Shown: positions 25,176-32,797 of the stretch, piece by piece | Layout: each line of letters opens with the position of its first letter | Position numbering within the stretch: position 1 is the stretch's first letter | The notes under the pieces: generated by a model | The model's database searches: none | What the model was told of the DNA's origin: nothing | What the model saw: the letters and a program-made list of their open reading frames with translations, nothing else | Position numbers and translations under genes: made by a program | Origin: Pseudonocardia sp. TRM90224 | GTDB taxonomy: Bacteria; Actinomycetota; Actinomycetes; Mycobacteriales; Pseudonocardiaceae | Length of the DNA stretch: 64,000 bases | Assembly (NCBI RefSeq): GCF_021245725.1 | Contig: NZ_JAJGSX010000018.1 | Coordinates: 62,001 to 126,000 of the forward strand | Direction: 5' to 3'

Positions 25176-25636
25176 GACCCGCCCATGACGCCCGGCTGGT
25201 GCGGCGAGCCGTGGTAGTGGACCATCTTCCAGTCGCCGTCGCGGCGCTGGTAGACCTCGGTGCTGCGGTAGGTCTGGTCGAGGTTGCCGCCGGCCTCGGC
25301 GCCGGCAGGGCCGAAGTCGATCACGAGCCGGCACATGTAGGAGACGACGGCGAGATCGCCGCTCAGCTCGTACCGCTCGTCCCACGCCGTCGAGACGGTC
25401 TCCTGTGTCGGCACGTCCGCCGCCATCACGGTCAGCCGCTCCCAGAGGTCGACGATGCCGTCGACGCCGAAGAAGTTGCTGCCCATCGTGTTCCACATGA
25501 CGAAGTCGTCGGGCCCACCGGGCGCGATGTTCGCGCGCAGCCAGGCGATGTCGCCGACGGCGTTCGCGTCGACCCAGCCGCGGTGCAGCTCCTCGATGCG
25601 CCGCAGGTCGGCCTCGCGGGTGGTTGCTGTCGTCAT
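25172..25636 (-). CDS. SnoaL/NTF2-like protein
   Basis: Protein of 154 residues with the NTF2-like pattern: DLRRIEELHRGWVDANAVGDIAWLRANIAPGG, a Gly-rich turn, then paired strands ending in YQRRDGDWKMVHYHGSPH. Such proteins are isomerases, dehydratases or binding partners in catabolic clusters. The ATG is preceded by a 13-base gap to the ferredoxin stop, and the gene overlaps DUF1028 by four bases. Its step is unknown. Confidence 0.75.
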   Translation of the reverse strand: MTTATTREADLRRIEELHRGWVDANAVGDIAWLRANIAPGGPDDFVMWNTMGSNFFGVDGIVDLWERLTVMAADVPTQETVSTAWDERYELSGDLAVVSYMCRLVIDFGPAGAEAGGNLDQTYRSTEVYQRRDGDWKMVHYHGSPHQPGVMGGS

Positions 25637-25649
25637 TCCCGGTCTCCCT

Positions 25650-25841
25650 TCACGCCAGCCTGCGGATGGCCTGTGCCGGGCAGGCCTCGATGGCCTCCTC
25701 GGTCACGGGCACCCGATCGGCCGGGACGTCGTCCTTCGTTGCCACCGCGTAGCCGAAGTCGTCGAGGTCGAAGACGTCGGGCGCGAGGTCGTAGCAGAGC
25801 GCGTAGGCGGCACATCGGGTGCCGTCGACGTCCACACGCAT
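25650..25841 (-). CDS. Small ferredoxin (P450-type, 3Fe-4S)
   Basis: Ferredoxin of 63 residues. Cluster residues are Cys10 and Cys16 in CAAYALC and Cys54 in EACPAQAI. Tyr takes the place of the second cysteine of the 4Fe-4S pattern, the usual layout of [3Fe-4S] ferredoxins serving bacterial P450s. It starts one base after the NuoF-like stop and is two genes after the P450 at 27081, so it probably carries electrons from the NuoF-like protein to that P450. Confidence 0.88.
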   Translation of the reverse strand: MRVDVDGTRCAAYALCYDLAPDVFDLDDFGYAVATKDDVPADRVPVTEEAIEACPAQAIRRLA

Positions 25842-25842
25842 G

Positions 25843-27084
25843 TCAGCTCTCCCTTCCATCTGGTGGGCACACCCGGAACCGGGTGGTGCCGTCGGCGCGG
25901 GGCAGCCGCGCGCAACGCGGGCACGGCGCGGCGAGGTGGGCCTCGACCTCGCCGGAGAAGTGGGCCAGCAGGCTCCCCGCGGCCGTCGCGGCGGCGTCGA
26001 GGGTTCCGCAGGCGCCACGGCCGCGGAGGTGCTGCGACCACTGCGCGAGCCGATCCAGCTGGTCGGGATCGGCCTCGGCGGTGCGCAGCCGTGCGACGAC
26101 GCCGGCCATCGCACCGGTCCCCTTGACGCAGCTGCCGCACTGCCCTGCGTTGGAACGGTCGAAGAACGCGAGCACGTCGGCAGCGGCGTCGACGGGGCAG
26201 TCGTCCGCGCCGAGCGCGATGAACGCGGCGCAGCCCAGCATGCTGCCGGACTCGCGCAGGCGGGTGTCCAGCAGCGGCAGCTCGGCCGCGCTCGGCGGCA
26301 GCAACCCACCGGAGAAGCCGCCGGCGAGGAACCCACGGGTGGCGTCGAGCCCGAACCGCTCGCACAGCTGCCCGAGCCGTGTGGTCGGCTCGGCCTCGGT
26401 GAGCACCGGTCGGGTCGCCCCACCGGAGAGCGTCACCATGACGTCGGTCCGCGGCGAGCGGGTGACCAGCGCGATCCTGGCCAGCGACTCGACGTTGAGC
26501 ACGAGCGTCGGGCGGCCGCCGACCCCGCGCTCGAACGGGCGCGGCGGCTTGGCGGTCGGCTTCGCCGGGCCGCCGTCGATCGCGCGCACGACCGCCGTCT
26601 CCTCGCCGGAGACGAAGCCCGGCTCCGCCGCGAAGATCTCGACCGGCGCCCCACGTTCGGCGACCGCGGCCCGCATCGACGCCAGCGAGACCTCGTCGGA
26701 GGCGTAGAGCACCATCCGCTCCGCGCCGGCCGCACGCCTGGCCAGCAACATTCCCTCCAGCACGAGGTGCGGCCGGGTCCGCATGAGGTACCGGTCCTTG
26801 ACGCTCGCCGGCTCGCCCTCTTCGCCGTTGGCGACGAGCACGCGCGGACCGGTCTCCGCCGCGACAGCCTTGACCTTCGTCAGGACCGGGAAGCCGGCAC
26901 CGCCGCGACCACGCAGGTCGGTGGCCCACAGCGCCGCCATGATCGCGACCGTCGTCCAGCCCGTCGCGCTGTCGCCGCCCCCGGCGAGGTGCTGCTCGTA
27001 GCACTCGCGGCCGCGTTCGTGGACCGCCCCGCCGGCGTGGCTCGATGCAACGACCAGCACGGGCTGGGTGCTCGGCGCGTTCAT
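25843..27084 (-). CDS. NuoF-like NADH-binding flavoprotein, probable ferredoxin reductase of the P450
   Basis: Protein of 413 residues like the 51-kDa subunit of complex I: FMN/NADH-binding region LRGRGGAGFPVLTKVKAVA (about 60-78), NGEEGEPASVKDRYL, and a C-terminal Fe-S region. Complex I NuoF has CxxCxxC; here the segment is NAGQCGSCVKGTG, so the first Cys of the three is Ala, with another Cys in RGACGTLD. Four further cysteines lie near the end (CPRCARL, FRVC). Sitting between a P450 and its ferredoxin with a four-base overlap, it probably passes electrons from NADH to the ferredoxin. The role is inference; the family is clear. Confidence 0.75.
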   Translation of the reverse strand: MNAPSTQPVLVVASSHAGGAVHERGRECYEQHLAGGGDSATGWTTVAIMAALWATDLRGRGGAGFPVLTKVKAVAAETGPRVLVANGEEGEPASVKDRYLMRTRPHLVLEGMLLARRAAGAERMVLYASDEVSLASMRAAVAERGAPVEIFAAEPGFVSGEETAVVRAIDGGPAKPTAKPPRPFERGVGGRPTLVLNVESLARIALVTRSPRTDVMVTLSGGATRPVLTEAEPTTRLGQLCERFGLDATRGFLAGGFSGGLLPPSAAELPLLDTRLRESGSMLGCAAFIALGADDCPVDAAADVLAFFDRSNAGQCGSCVKGTGAMAGVVARLRTAEADPDQLDRLAQWSQHLRGRGACGTLDAAATAAGSLLAHFSGEVEAHLAAPCPRCARLPRADGTTRFRVCPPDGRES

Positions 27085-28298
27085 GGGCGGCGGATCGGTA
27101 GGCGGTCGACGCGGCGCAGTGAGGACCCCACCGCCCGCTCCACCCCACCGGGCCCCAGCTCGAACTCCGGCCACGCGGCGAGCAGCGCCGCCAGCCCGAC
27201 CTGCCCTTCGAGCCGGGCGAGCGGCGCGCCGAGGCAGTGGTGCATGCCGATGCCGAACGCGAGGTGCCGCGCGCCCGTCCTGGTGATCGAGAACCGCTCC
27301 GGATCGGGGAACTCGGCGGGATCCCGGTTCGCCGCGCCCCCGATGAGCACCACTGCCTCCCCCGCCGGCACCGGCACCCCGCCGACCACCATCGGCTCCG
27401 TCGTGATCTCGACGCCGTACTGGAACGACGGCTCGTACCGCAGGACCTCCTCGACGGCGGCCGGCATCAGCTCCGGTCGGGCGCGCAGCTCGGCCAGCTC
27501 CGCCGGGTTGCCCAGCAGCGTCGCGACGGCGTTGGCGATCAGCGCCGTCGTCGTCTCGTAGCCGGCGTTGAACAGCAGCAACGCGCTCGACACGATCTCG
27601 TCGTCGGTCATCCGGTCGCCGCCGGACTCGGCTTGCGCGAGCGCGGTGAGCAGGTCGGGCTTCGGCACCCTGCGCCGCTCCTCGACGAGCCCGAGGAGGT
27701 GTTCGGTGGATTCGGCGAGCGCAGCGGTCGCGGCCGCGAGCACCTCCGGTGTCACCACCGGCGCCCCGGTGGCGCCCATCATCTCCGCGCGCCGGACGGC
27801 CGCGGCCCGATCGGCCTCCGGCACCCCGAGCAGCTCACCGATCAGCGAGCTGGTCAGCGGCAGCGCGAGGTCCGCCACCACGTCCATCTCGTCGCCCGCG
27901 GCGGCGACCAGCGCCTTCGCCTTCGCCTCCAGCCCAGGTCGCAGCGCCGTCACCGACGCCGGTGTGAACGCCATTTGGAACAGCTGGCGCAGCCGCCGGT
28001 GCTCCGGGTCGTCCATGAAGACGAACATGCTGCGCTGCATCCTGGCGAGCGGCCCGTCGACGCCGTCGAGGTGCTCCTCGGCGAACTGCTCGTAGTCGGG
28101 CCGGGCGGCCGGGTTGCTGCTGGCCCGCGGGTCGAGGTTGACCGCTCGCAGCTCCTGGTAGCCCGTGACGAGCCACAGGCCGTCGTTGCCCAGCAGCACC
28201 GGCGACTGCTCACGCAGCTTGCGGTAGAGCGGGTACGGGTCCTCGCCGGCCAGGTCGACGATCCCGACGTCGGCGGTGGGTACCGAGGCCGTCGTCAC
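27081..28298 (-). CDS. Cytochrome P450
   Basis: Bacterial class I P450 of 405 residues with standard motifs: I-helix LLLFNAGYETTTALIANAV (Glu and Thr present), K-helix EEVLRYEPSFQYG, and haem loop AFGIGMHHCLGAPLARLEG (Cys about 352). It starts with GTG overlapping the LLM stop and ends overlapping the NuoF-like start; ferredoxin and reductase candidates follow directly, a complete electron-transfer set. Substrate unknown; the neighbouring amidohydrolase and deiminase-fold genes suggest a nitrogen-rich compound. Confidence 0.92.
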   Translation of the reverse strand: MTTASVPTADVGIVDLAGEDPYPLYRKLREQSPVLLGNDGLWLVTGYQELRAVNLDPRASSNPAARPDYEQFAEEHLDGVDGPLARMQRSMFVFMDDPEHRRLRQLFQMAFTPASVTALRPGLEAKAKALVAAAGDEMDVVADLALPLTSSLIGELLGVPEADRAAAVRRAEMMGATGAPVVTPEVLAAATAALAESTEHLLGLVEERRRVPKPDLLTALAQAESGGDRMTDDEIVSSALLLFNAGYETTTALIANAVATLLGNPAELAELRARPELMPAAVEEVLRYEPSFQYGVEITTEPMVVGGVPVPAGEAVVLIGGAANRDPAEFPDPERFSITRTGARHLAFGIGMHHCLGAPLARLEGQVGLAALLAAWPEFELGPGGVERAVGSSLRRVDRLPIRRP

Positions 28299-29236
28299 GG
28301 GCGCACCCGCAGGCCGCGCAGCAGCGCCGGGATCTCCTCCGGGGGGTTGACCAGCCCGAGCGCGACCTCGTCGATGCCGGTCGCAGCGAAGCGGCCGAGC
28401 ACGTCCGCGAACGTCTCCGGGGTGGCGACCAGCGCGAGCGCCGACACCTTCGCCGTGGTCATCGGGAGCGCGCCGCGGGCCAGCTCGGCCTCGGTGAAGA
28501 CATCGGGAGCAGTGGTGGCGAACCCGGCCGGGGCGAACCCCGCGAGGATCGGCGCGATCATCGCCGCGGCGGTGTCCTCGTCCGCCGCGACCGCGCCGAG
28601 CACCGTCGCGGAGATCCGGAACGACGACCGGTCGCGGCCGGCGTCGACGAGCGTCTTCACCACCGAGTCGACCGTCGAGGCCAGGTACTCCAGCGACGCG
28701 CCCGCAGTCAGCGAGACGCCGTCGGCGACCCGCGCGGCCAGCTCGAGCATCCGCGGCCGGACTGCCATGAGATCGATCGGCGGCGCCACCGGCGGCGGCG
28801 CGAACAGCCGGAAGTCGACGAACCGGTGCCCCGCGTACTCGCCGTCCACCACCTCACCCGCGAGCAGGCGGCGCAACACCGCCACGAACTCCTCCGCGGT
28901 GCGCAGGCCGCGACGGTGGTCGGCGCCCAGCGTCGCGACCATCAGGGCGTCGCCGAGACCCACCTGCACCCGCACCCGACCCGGCGCGATGGTCGCGAGG
29001 TCGGCGAGCTCCATCGCGAACAGCGCGGGGTGCCGGCTGACCGGCGCGGACCCGACGATCCCCACCTCGATCCCCGAGGTGCTCGACAGCGCGGCTGCCG
29101 CCGGCACCACAGCGTCGGTGAACCCGAGGTGCTCGCACATCCACACGCCGTCGAGCTCGGCGTCCTCCGCCGCCGTCGCCGATCGCAAGGTGGCATCGAG
29201 CGGGCCGAACCCGCTGAAACTGAGACTCAGTCGCAC
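28295..29236 (-). CDS. LLM-class flavin/F420-dependent oxidoreductase
   Basis: Luciferase-like monooxygenase-family TIM barrel, 313 residues: N-terminal LSLSFSGFGPLDATLRSATAAEDAELDGVWMCEHLGF, then APVSRHPALFAMELADLATIAPGRVRVQVGLGD, a typical F420-binding family pattern. The C-terminal part ends IDEVALGLVNPPEEIPALLRGL. The GTG has AAAGGA eight bases upstream. It lies second in the nine-gene run after the MFS gene. Whether it uses F420 or FMN cannot be read from sequence with certainty. Confidence 0.82.
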   Translation of the reverse strand: MRLSLSFSGFGPLDATLRSATAAEDAELDGVWMCEHLGFTDAVVPAAAALSSTSGIEVGIVGSAPVSRHPALFAMELADLATIAPGRVRVQVGLGDALMVATLGADHRRGLRTAEEFVAVLRRLLAGEVVDGEYAGHRFVDFRLFAPPPVAPPIDLMAVRPRMLELAARVADGVSLTAGASLEYLASTVDSVVKTLVDAGRDRSSFRISATVLGAVAADEDTAAAMIAPILAGFAPAGFATTAPDVFTEAELARGALPMTTAKVSALALVATPETFADVLGRFAATGIDEVALGLVNPPEEIPALLRGLRVRP

Positions 29237-29249
29237 GACGATCGTCCTT

Positions 29250-30521
29250 TCACCGGATCACACGGATCCGGGTGACGGTGAATGCGGCGGCCGCGAGGAA
29301 CACGGCCGACGCGATGAAGAGGCCGGTGAAGCCACCACCCACGTTGAGGATCACGGCGCCGAGCGCGGGCCCGGCCAGGCTGGGGAAGGAGTTGGCGCCC
29401 TGCAGCACACCGAGCACGCGGGCCCGGTCCGAGTCGCTCGGCAGGACGTCCGTCGCGACCACGAGGTCGATCGTCGAGTAGATGCCGAAGGCGGTGCCGG
29501 CGAGCAGGCCGGTGACGAGGATCCCCGTCCACGAGGACCACACCAGGTTGACGACGCTGAGCGCGGCGAGCGCGAGCGCGGCGTAGACGATGAACGCCTT
29601 GCGGAAGCCGAGCCGGTCCGACAGCACGCCGGCCAGCACCGAGGAGATCATCATCGCGGCCGCGTAGTAGGTGGTCATCTCGGCCATCCGGGTGGCCAGC
29701 TCGGCCGCGTCGCCGTCGCCGAACCCGAGCACCTGCTGTGCCCAGTACAGGACGAACCCGAGCGACAACGCGGTGCCGAGGAAGACCAGGAACCGGGTCG
29801 CCCACGCCCACCCGACGTCGGGATGGCGGCGCGGGTCGACCCATATGCAGGCCGTCAACTCCCGCCAGTCCCACGCGCGCGCCGTACCGGTCCGCGTCGG
29901 CGGCTCCTTGATCAGCACCAGCATGACGAGCGTCGTGAGCACGAGCAGGGTGGCGATCGCGAGGTAGGACTCCAGCACCGCGCCGCCGGCCGCGCTGATC
30001 ATCCACGTGCCGAGCGCCGGCCCCAGTGCCGCCGCGATGCCCACCAGACCCGTGACGGTGCCGCGCTTGGCCGTCGGCACCTGGTCGGCGACCAGCGCGA
30101 GCGACGCCGCCACCAGCCCGGCGATCCCGACCTGCAGGAGGCTGAACCCCAGCATCAACGTCGCGATGTCGGCGGCCGCGCCCGAGACGGTCAGTCCCAC
30201 GGCGGCGGCCAGCCCGCTCGCGGCGGCCCACGGCCGGCGCCGCCCCCACCGCGAACGGGTGCGGTCCGACGCCATCCCGACCAGCGGCGTCGTGACGATC
30301 GCCGCCAGCCCACCCACCGTCGAGACGACCGCCAGCGTGGTGGCCCTGCTCTCCCCCGAGAGCAGGGACGACTGCAGCGGCAGCAGGAACTGCAGCGGCG
30401 CCAGCAACGCCGTCATCGTCCCAACCGACGCCGCCACGAACCCGATGCGGAACCGGACTCCGACCCGCTCGGCCGGCTGCGCCACGACCCCGCCGGCCCC
30501 GCCGAGCTCGCCGGCCGTCAC
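29250..30521 (-). CDS. MFS transporter
   Basis: Transporter of 423 residues with about twelve membrane segments. The loop between TM2 and TM3 is GMASDRTRSRWGRRRPW, a form of motif A; TM4-TM5 has ALVADQVPTAKRGTVTGLVG, and the second half has GVLSDRLGFRKAF. This resembles the sugar/glycoside-type MFS more than drug pumps. It is the first gene of the nine-gene run, so uptake of the substrate is likely. Its GTG start is only 26 bases from the divergent TetR start, leaving no room for two ordinary leaders. Confidence 0.8.
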   Translation of the reverse strand: MTAGELGGAGGVVAQPAERVGVRFRIGFVAASVGTMTALLAPLQFLLPLQSSLLSGESRATTLAVVSTVGGLAAIVTTPLVGMASDRTRSRWGRRRPWAAASGLAAAVGLTVSGAAADIATLMLGFSLLQVGIAGLVAASLALVADQVPTAKRGTVTGLVGIAAALGPALGTWMISAAGGAVLESYLAIATLLVLTTLVMLVLIKEPPTRTGTARAWDWRELTACIWVDPRRHPDVGWAWATRFLVFLGTALSLGFVLYWAQQVLGFGDGDAAELATRMAEMTTYYAAAMMISSVLAGVLSDRLGFRKAFIVYAALALAALSVVNLVWSSWTGILVTGLLAGTAFGIYSTIDLVVATDVLPSDSDRARVLGVLQGANSFPSLAGPALGAVILNVGGGFTGLFIASAVFLAAAAFTVTRIRVIR

Positions 30522-30547
30522 CGTCGGTTGCCGTAACGTGTGCGGCC

Positions 30548-31132
30548 GTGCCGAAGATCGTCGACCACGACGAACGCCGCGAAGAGCTGATCACGGCCAC
30601 CTGGCGGACGATCCGCAAGCTCGGCATCGCCGGCGCGACCACCCGCGAGATCGCGAAGGAAGCCGGCATCGCGCACGGGCTGCTCGCGTACTACTTCGCC
30701 GACAAGAACGCGATGCTGGAGGCCGCGCTCGACCGCGCGTACGTCGTCGCGGCCGAGCAGCTCGTCGCCAGGATCAGCGATCTGACCGGGGTCGCCGCCG
30801 TTCGCGAGACGCTCCTGGCCGCGCTCCCGATCGGCGACAACCGCCCGGAGGTGGAGGTGCTCGTCGCGTCGTGGGGCGCGATGGTCACCGACGAGGCCCA
30901 GCGCACCCGCCGGTACACGAGCTTCCGGGAGTGGCGCGACACGGTGCGGCTGCTGGTCGCCGCCGCCGTCGCTGCCGGCGAGATGACCGCGGAGCAGACC
31001 CCCGGCGAGATCGCCGACGCGCTCGTCGCGCTGGCCGACGGCCTCACGCTGCACGCCGTGATGGCGCCGGCGGACTACCCGGCGCAGCGGCTCGTCGCAA
31101 CCGTCGACAAGGCGATCGAGCGCTATCGCTGA
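30548..31132 (+). CDS. TetR-family regulator of the catabolic island
   Basis: Regulator of 194 residues with helix-turn-helix GIAGATTREIAKEAGIAHGLLAYYFADKNAMLEAALD and a helical ligand domain with ALADGLTLHAVMAPADYPAQRL. It starts with GTG. It is divergent from the nine-gene run (26-base gap) and convergent with the Rieske-hydrolase-deiminase run (8-base gap), so it sits at the centre of the island and probably controls at least the MFS promoter. No clear operator palindrome is visible in the very short gap. Confidence 0.85.
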   Translation: MPKIVDHDERREELITATWRTIRKLGIAGATTREIAKEAGIAHGLLAYYFADKNAMLEAALDRAYVVAAEQLVARISDLTGVAAVRETLLAALPIGDNRPEVEVLVASWGAMVTDEAQRTRRYTSFREWRDTVRLLVAAAVAAGEMTAEQTPGEIADALVALADGLTLHAVMAPADYPAQRLVATVDKAIERYR

Positions 31133-31140
31133 CGGCCCGC

Positions 31141-32022
31141 TCATCCGCGGACGAGCGGCATCGTGGCGCACCGGAACGAGCCCGGCAGCGTGGTGATCTC
31201 GGAGACGTCGATCGGGATCGGGGTGATGCCGCGGTCGTCGAGCAGCCCGGCGAGCCGGTGCGCACTTTCGCTGACGACGATGGTGTCGGGGCCGAGCGCC
31301 ACGGTGTTGACCTGCACGTCACGCGCTTCTTCCGCGGTCGCCTCGATGAGGTCGAAGCGCTTCTCGAGCTCCTTGCGGGCCGCCGGAGTGAACGCCGATG
31401 GCGAGAAGATCCCGATCGACGGGGAGGCCATCGTGAACTTCGTGTCGAGGTGCATCACCCCGCCGTGCGCGAACTCGATGGGCACGACCGCACGCTCGAT
31501 GCCGGCATCTGCCAGCGCCGTCCGGAACGCGGCGACCCCCTGCTCGTCGGTCTCCTCGCCGAGCCCGACCAGCACGTCGGTGTCGGTGACGATGACATCG
31601 CCGCCCTCGATCGTCCCGCTCGGCAGCGTGAGCACCCGCCGCACGCGGTCGTACACGTGCCGCATGCCGGCCTGCTCCGCCCGGCGCCAGGCCTCCCGGG
31701 AGCGGGTGCGGATCAGCACGTCGTCGACGACGACCGCCAGGTCGCGCGGGTAGAGCTGCAGCGGGACGTCGGGGACGTCCTCGACGGTGTGCACCACGAC
31801 GTCGAAGCCGCGCAGGACGTCGACGAACACCGCGAACTGCTCGGCGGCAACGGCGGCGTCCTGCAGTTCCATCCGGTTGTGCGCCGCGAGCCGGTCATGG
31901 GCCGCGCTGGGCTGGACCACCCTGCGGAAGTCGGCCTCGGTCGCCGGTTTCACGATCCCGACGACGACCTCACGCAGCCGTCCGACGTCGCTGGTGACGC
32001 CGATCTCGATCACATCAGACAC
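31141..32022 (-). CDS. Arginine-deiminase-fold hydrolase (dimethylargininase-like), paralogue 2
   Basis: Paralogue of the protein at 22304-23191, 293 residues, with the same layout: YPRDLAV, SGTIEGGDVIV, VMHLDTKFTMAS (His) and Cys in SFRCATMPLVRG at the C-terminus, so it is probably active. It differs in the N-terminal third (VVQPSAAHDRLAAHNRMELQDA against the other's acidic GEEPAELDEFTADF), which may change substrate. Start GTG 32022 has GGAGGAG upstream and lies inside the end of the hydrolase gene (8-base overlap). It is the last gene of the Rieske run. Confidence 0.8.
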   Translation of the reverse strand: MSDVIEIGVTSDVGRLREVVVGIVKPATEADFRRVVQPSAAHDRLAAHNRMELQDAAVAAEQFAVFVDVLRGFDVVVHTVEDVPDVPLQLYPRDLAVVVDDVLIRTRSREAWRRAEQAGMRHVYDRVRRVLTLPSGTIEGGDVIVTDTDVLVGLGEETDEQGVAAFRTALADAGIERAVVPIEFAHGGVMHLDTKFTMASPSIGIFSPSAFTPAARKELEKRFDLIEATAEEARDVQVNTVALGPDTIVVSESAHRLAGLLDDRGITPIPIDVSEITTLPGSFRCATMPLVRG

Positions 32023-32797
32023 GGCTGCTCTCCTCCGTCGCGATGAACGAACCGATCATTCGGGCGAGCGCGGCCGGCGCCTCGACCATCGGGAGGTGCC
32101 CCGCGCCGGGTACGACCTGGAGGTTCGTGCCCAACGCGGCCGCCGCCTGCTGCGCCGCTTCCGCCGAGCACGTGCGGTCGTGCTGCCCGCGGGCGACGAG
32201 CACGGGGCAGAGAGTCCGCTCCGCGGCCGGGCGGAAGTCCTCCGAGAACCCGGCGATGATCAGCTCGGCGACGGTGTCCTCGGTGTTGTCCAACGCCACC
32301 CGGTCGGCCTCCGCGATCCACTCCGGATCGGCGCCGGGCGCGAACGTCCACTCCGGGCCGATTGCCGCGAAGAACGCGTGGACACCGACCTCGCGCAGGT
32401 AGCCGAGCGCCTGGTCGCGCATCGCGGGCGCCGGGTCCAGTGCGGTGCCGACGGCGGTCAGCGACTCGACCCGGCCGGGGTGCGCGGCCGCCAGCGCGAT
32501 GCCGACCGCCCCGCCGAAGGACGAACCGACGACGTGCGGGTGCGCCCAGCCGAGCCGGTCGAGCACGGCGACGACGTCGGTGACCTGGCGTGCGCTGCCG
32601 AGCGGGAGCGCCCGGGTCGACGCGCCGTGCCCACGCAGGTCGACGGTGGCGACCGGGCGGCCGTCGAACATGGGCACGATCCGCGACCACACGCTCCCAG
32701 CGCTGTTCAGCCCATGTAGGAACAGCAACGGCGTGCCCGGGCCGTCGCCGTGCACCGTCACCGCGACCGTGCCGCCGGGCACGTCCACCCGGATCAC
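32015..32797 (-). CDS. Alpha/beta hydrolase
   Basis: Hydrolase of 260 residues. HGLNSAGSVWSRI forms the oxyanion region, the nucleophile elbow is VVGSSFGGAVG (Ser about 93), and the catalytic His is in PGAGHLPMVEAP near the C-terminus; an Asp in GQHDRTCS is the likely third member. The GTG start overlaps the Rieske stop by four bases. In Rieske operons such enzymes cleave ring-fission products or esters; here the substrate is unknown. Confidence 0.85.
   Translation of the reverse strand: MIRVDVPGGTVAVTVHGDGPGTPLLFLHGLNSAGSVWSRIVPMFDGRPVATVDLRGHGASTRALPLGSARQVTDVVAVLDRLGWAHPHVVGSSFGGAVGIALAAAHPGRVESLTAVGTALDPAPAMRDQALGYLREVGVHAFFAAIGPEWTFAPGADPEWIAEADRVALDNTEDTVAELIIAGFSEDFRPAAERTLCPVLVARGQHDRTCSAEAAQQAAAALGTNLQVVPGAGHLPMVEAPAALARMIGSFIATEESSRV

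Noticed and set aside
27237..30536. Very long open frames opposite the P450, LLM and MFS genes (and similar ones elsewhere)
   Set aside because: They are reading-frame shadows of GC-rich genes: composition is Arg/Pro/Ala/Asp-rich without domains, while the opposite strand encodes clear enzymes with Shine-Dalgarno sites and overlaps.
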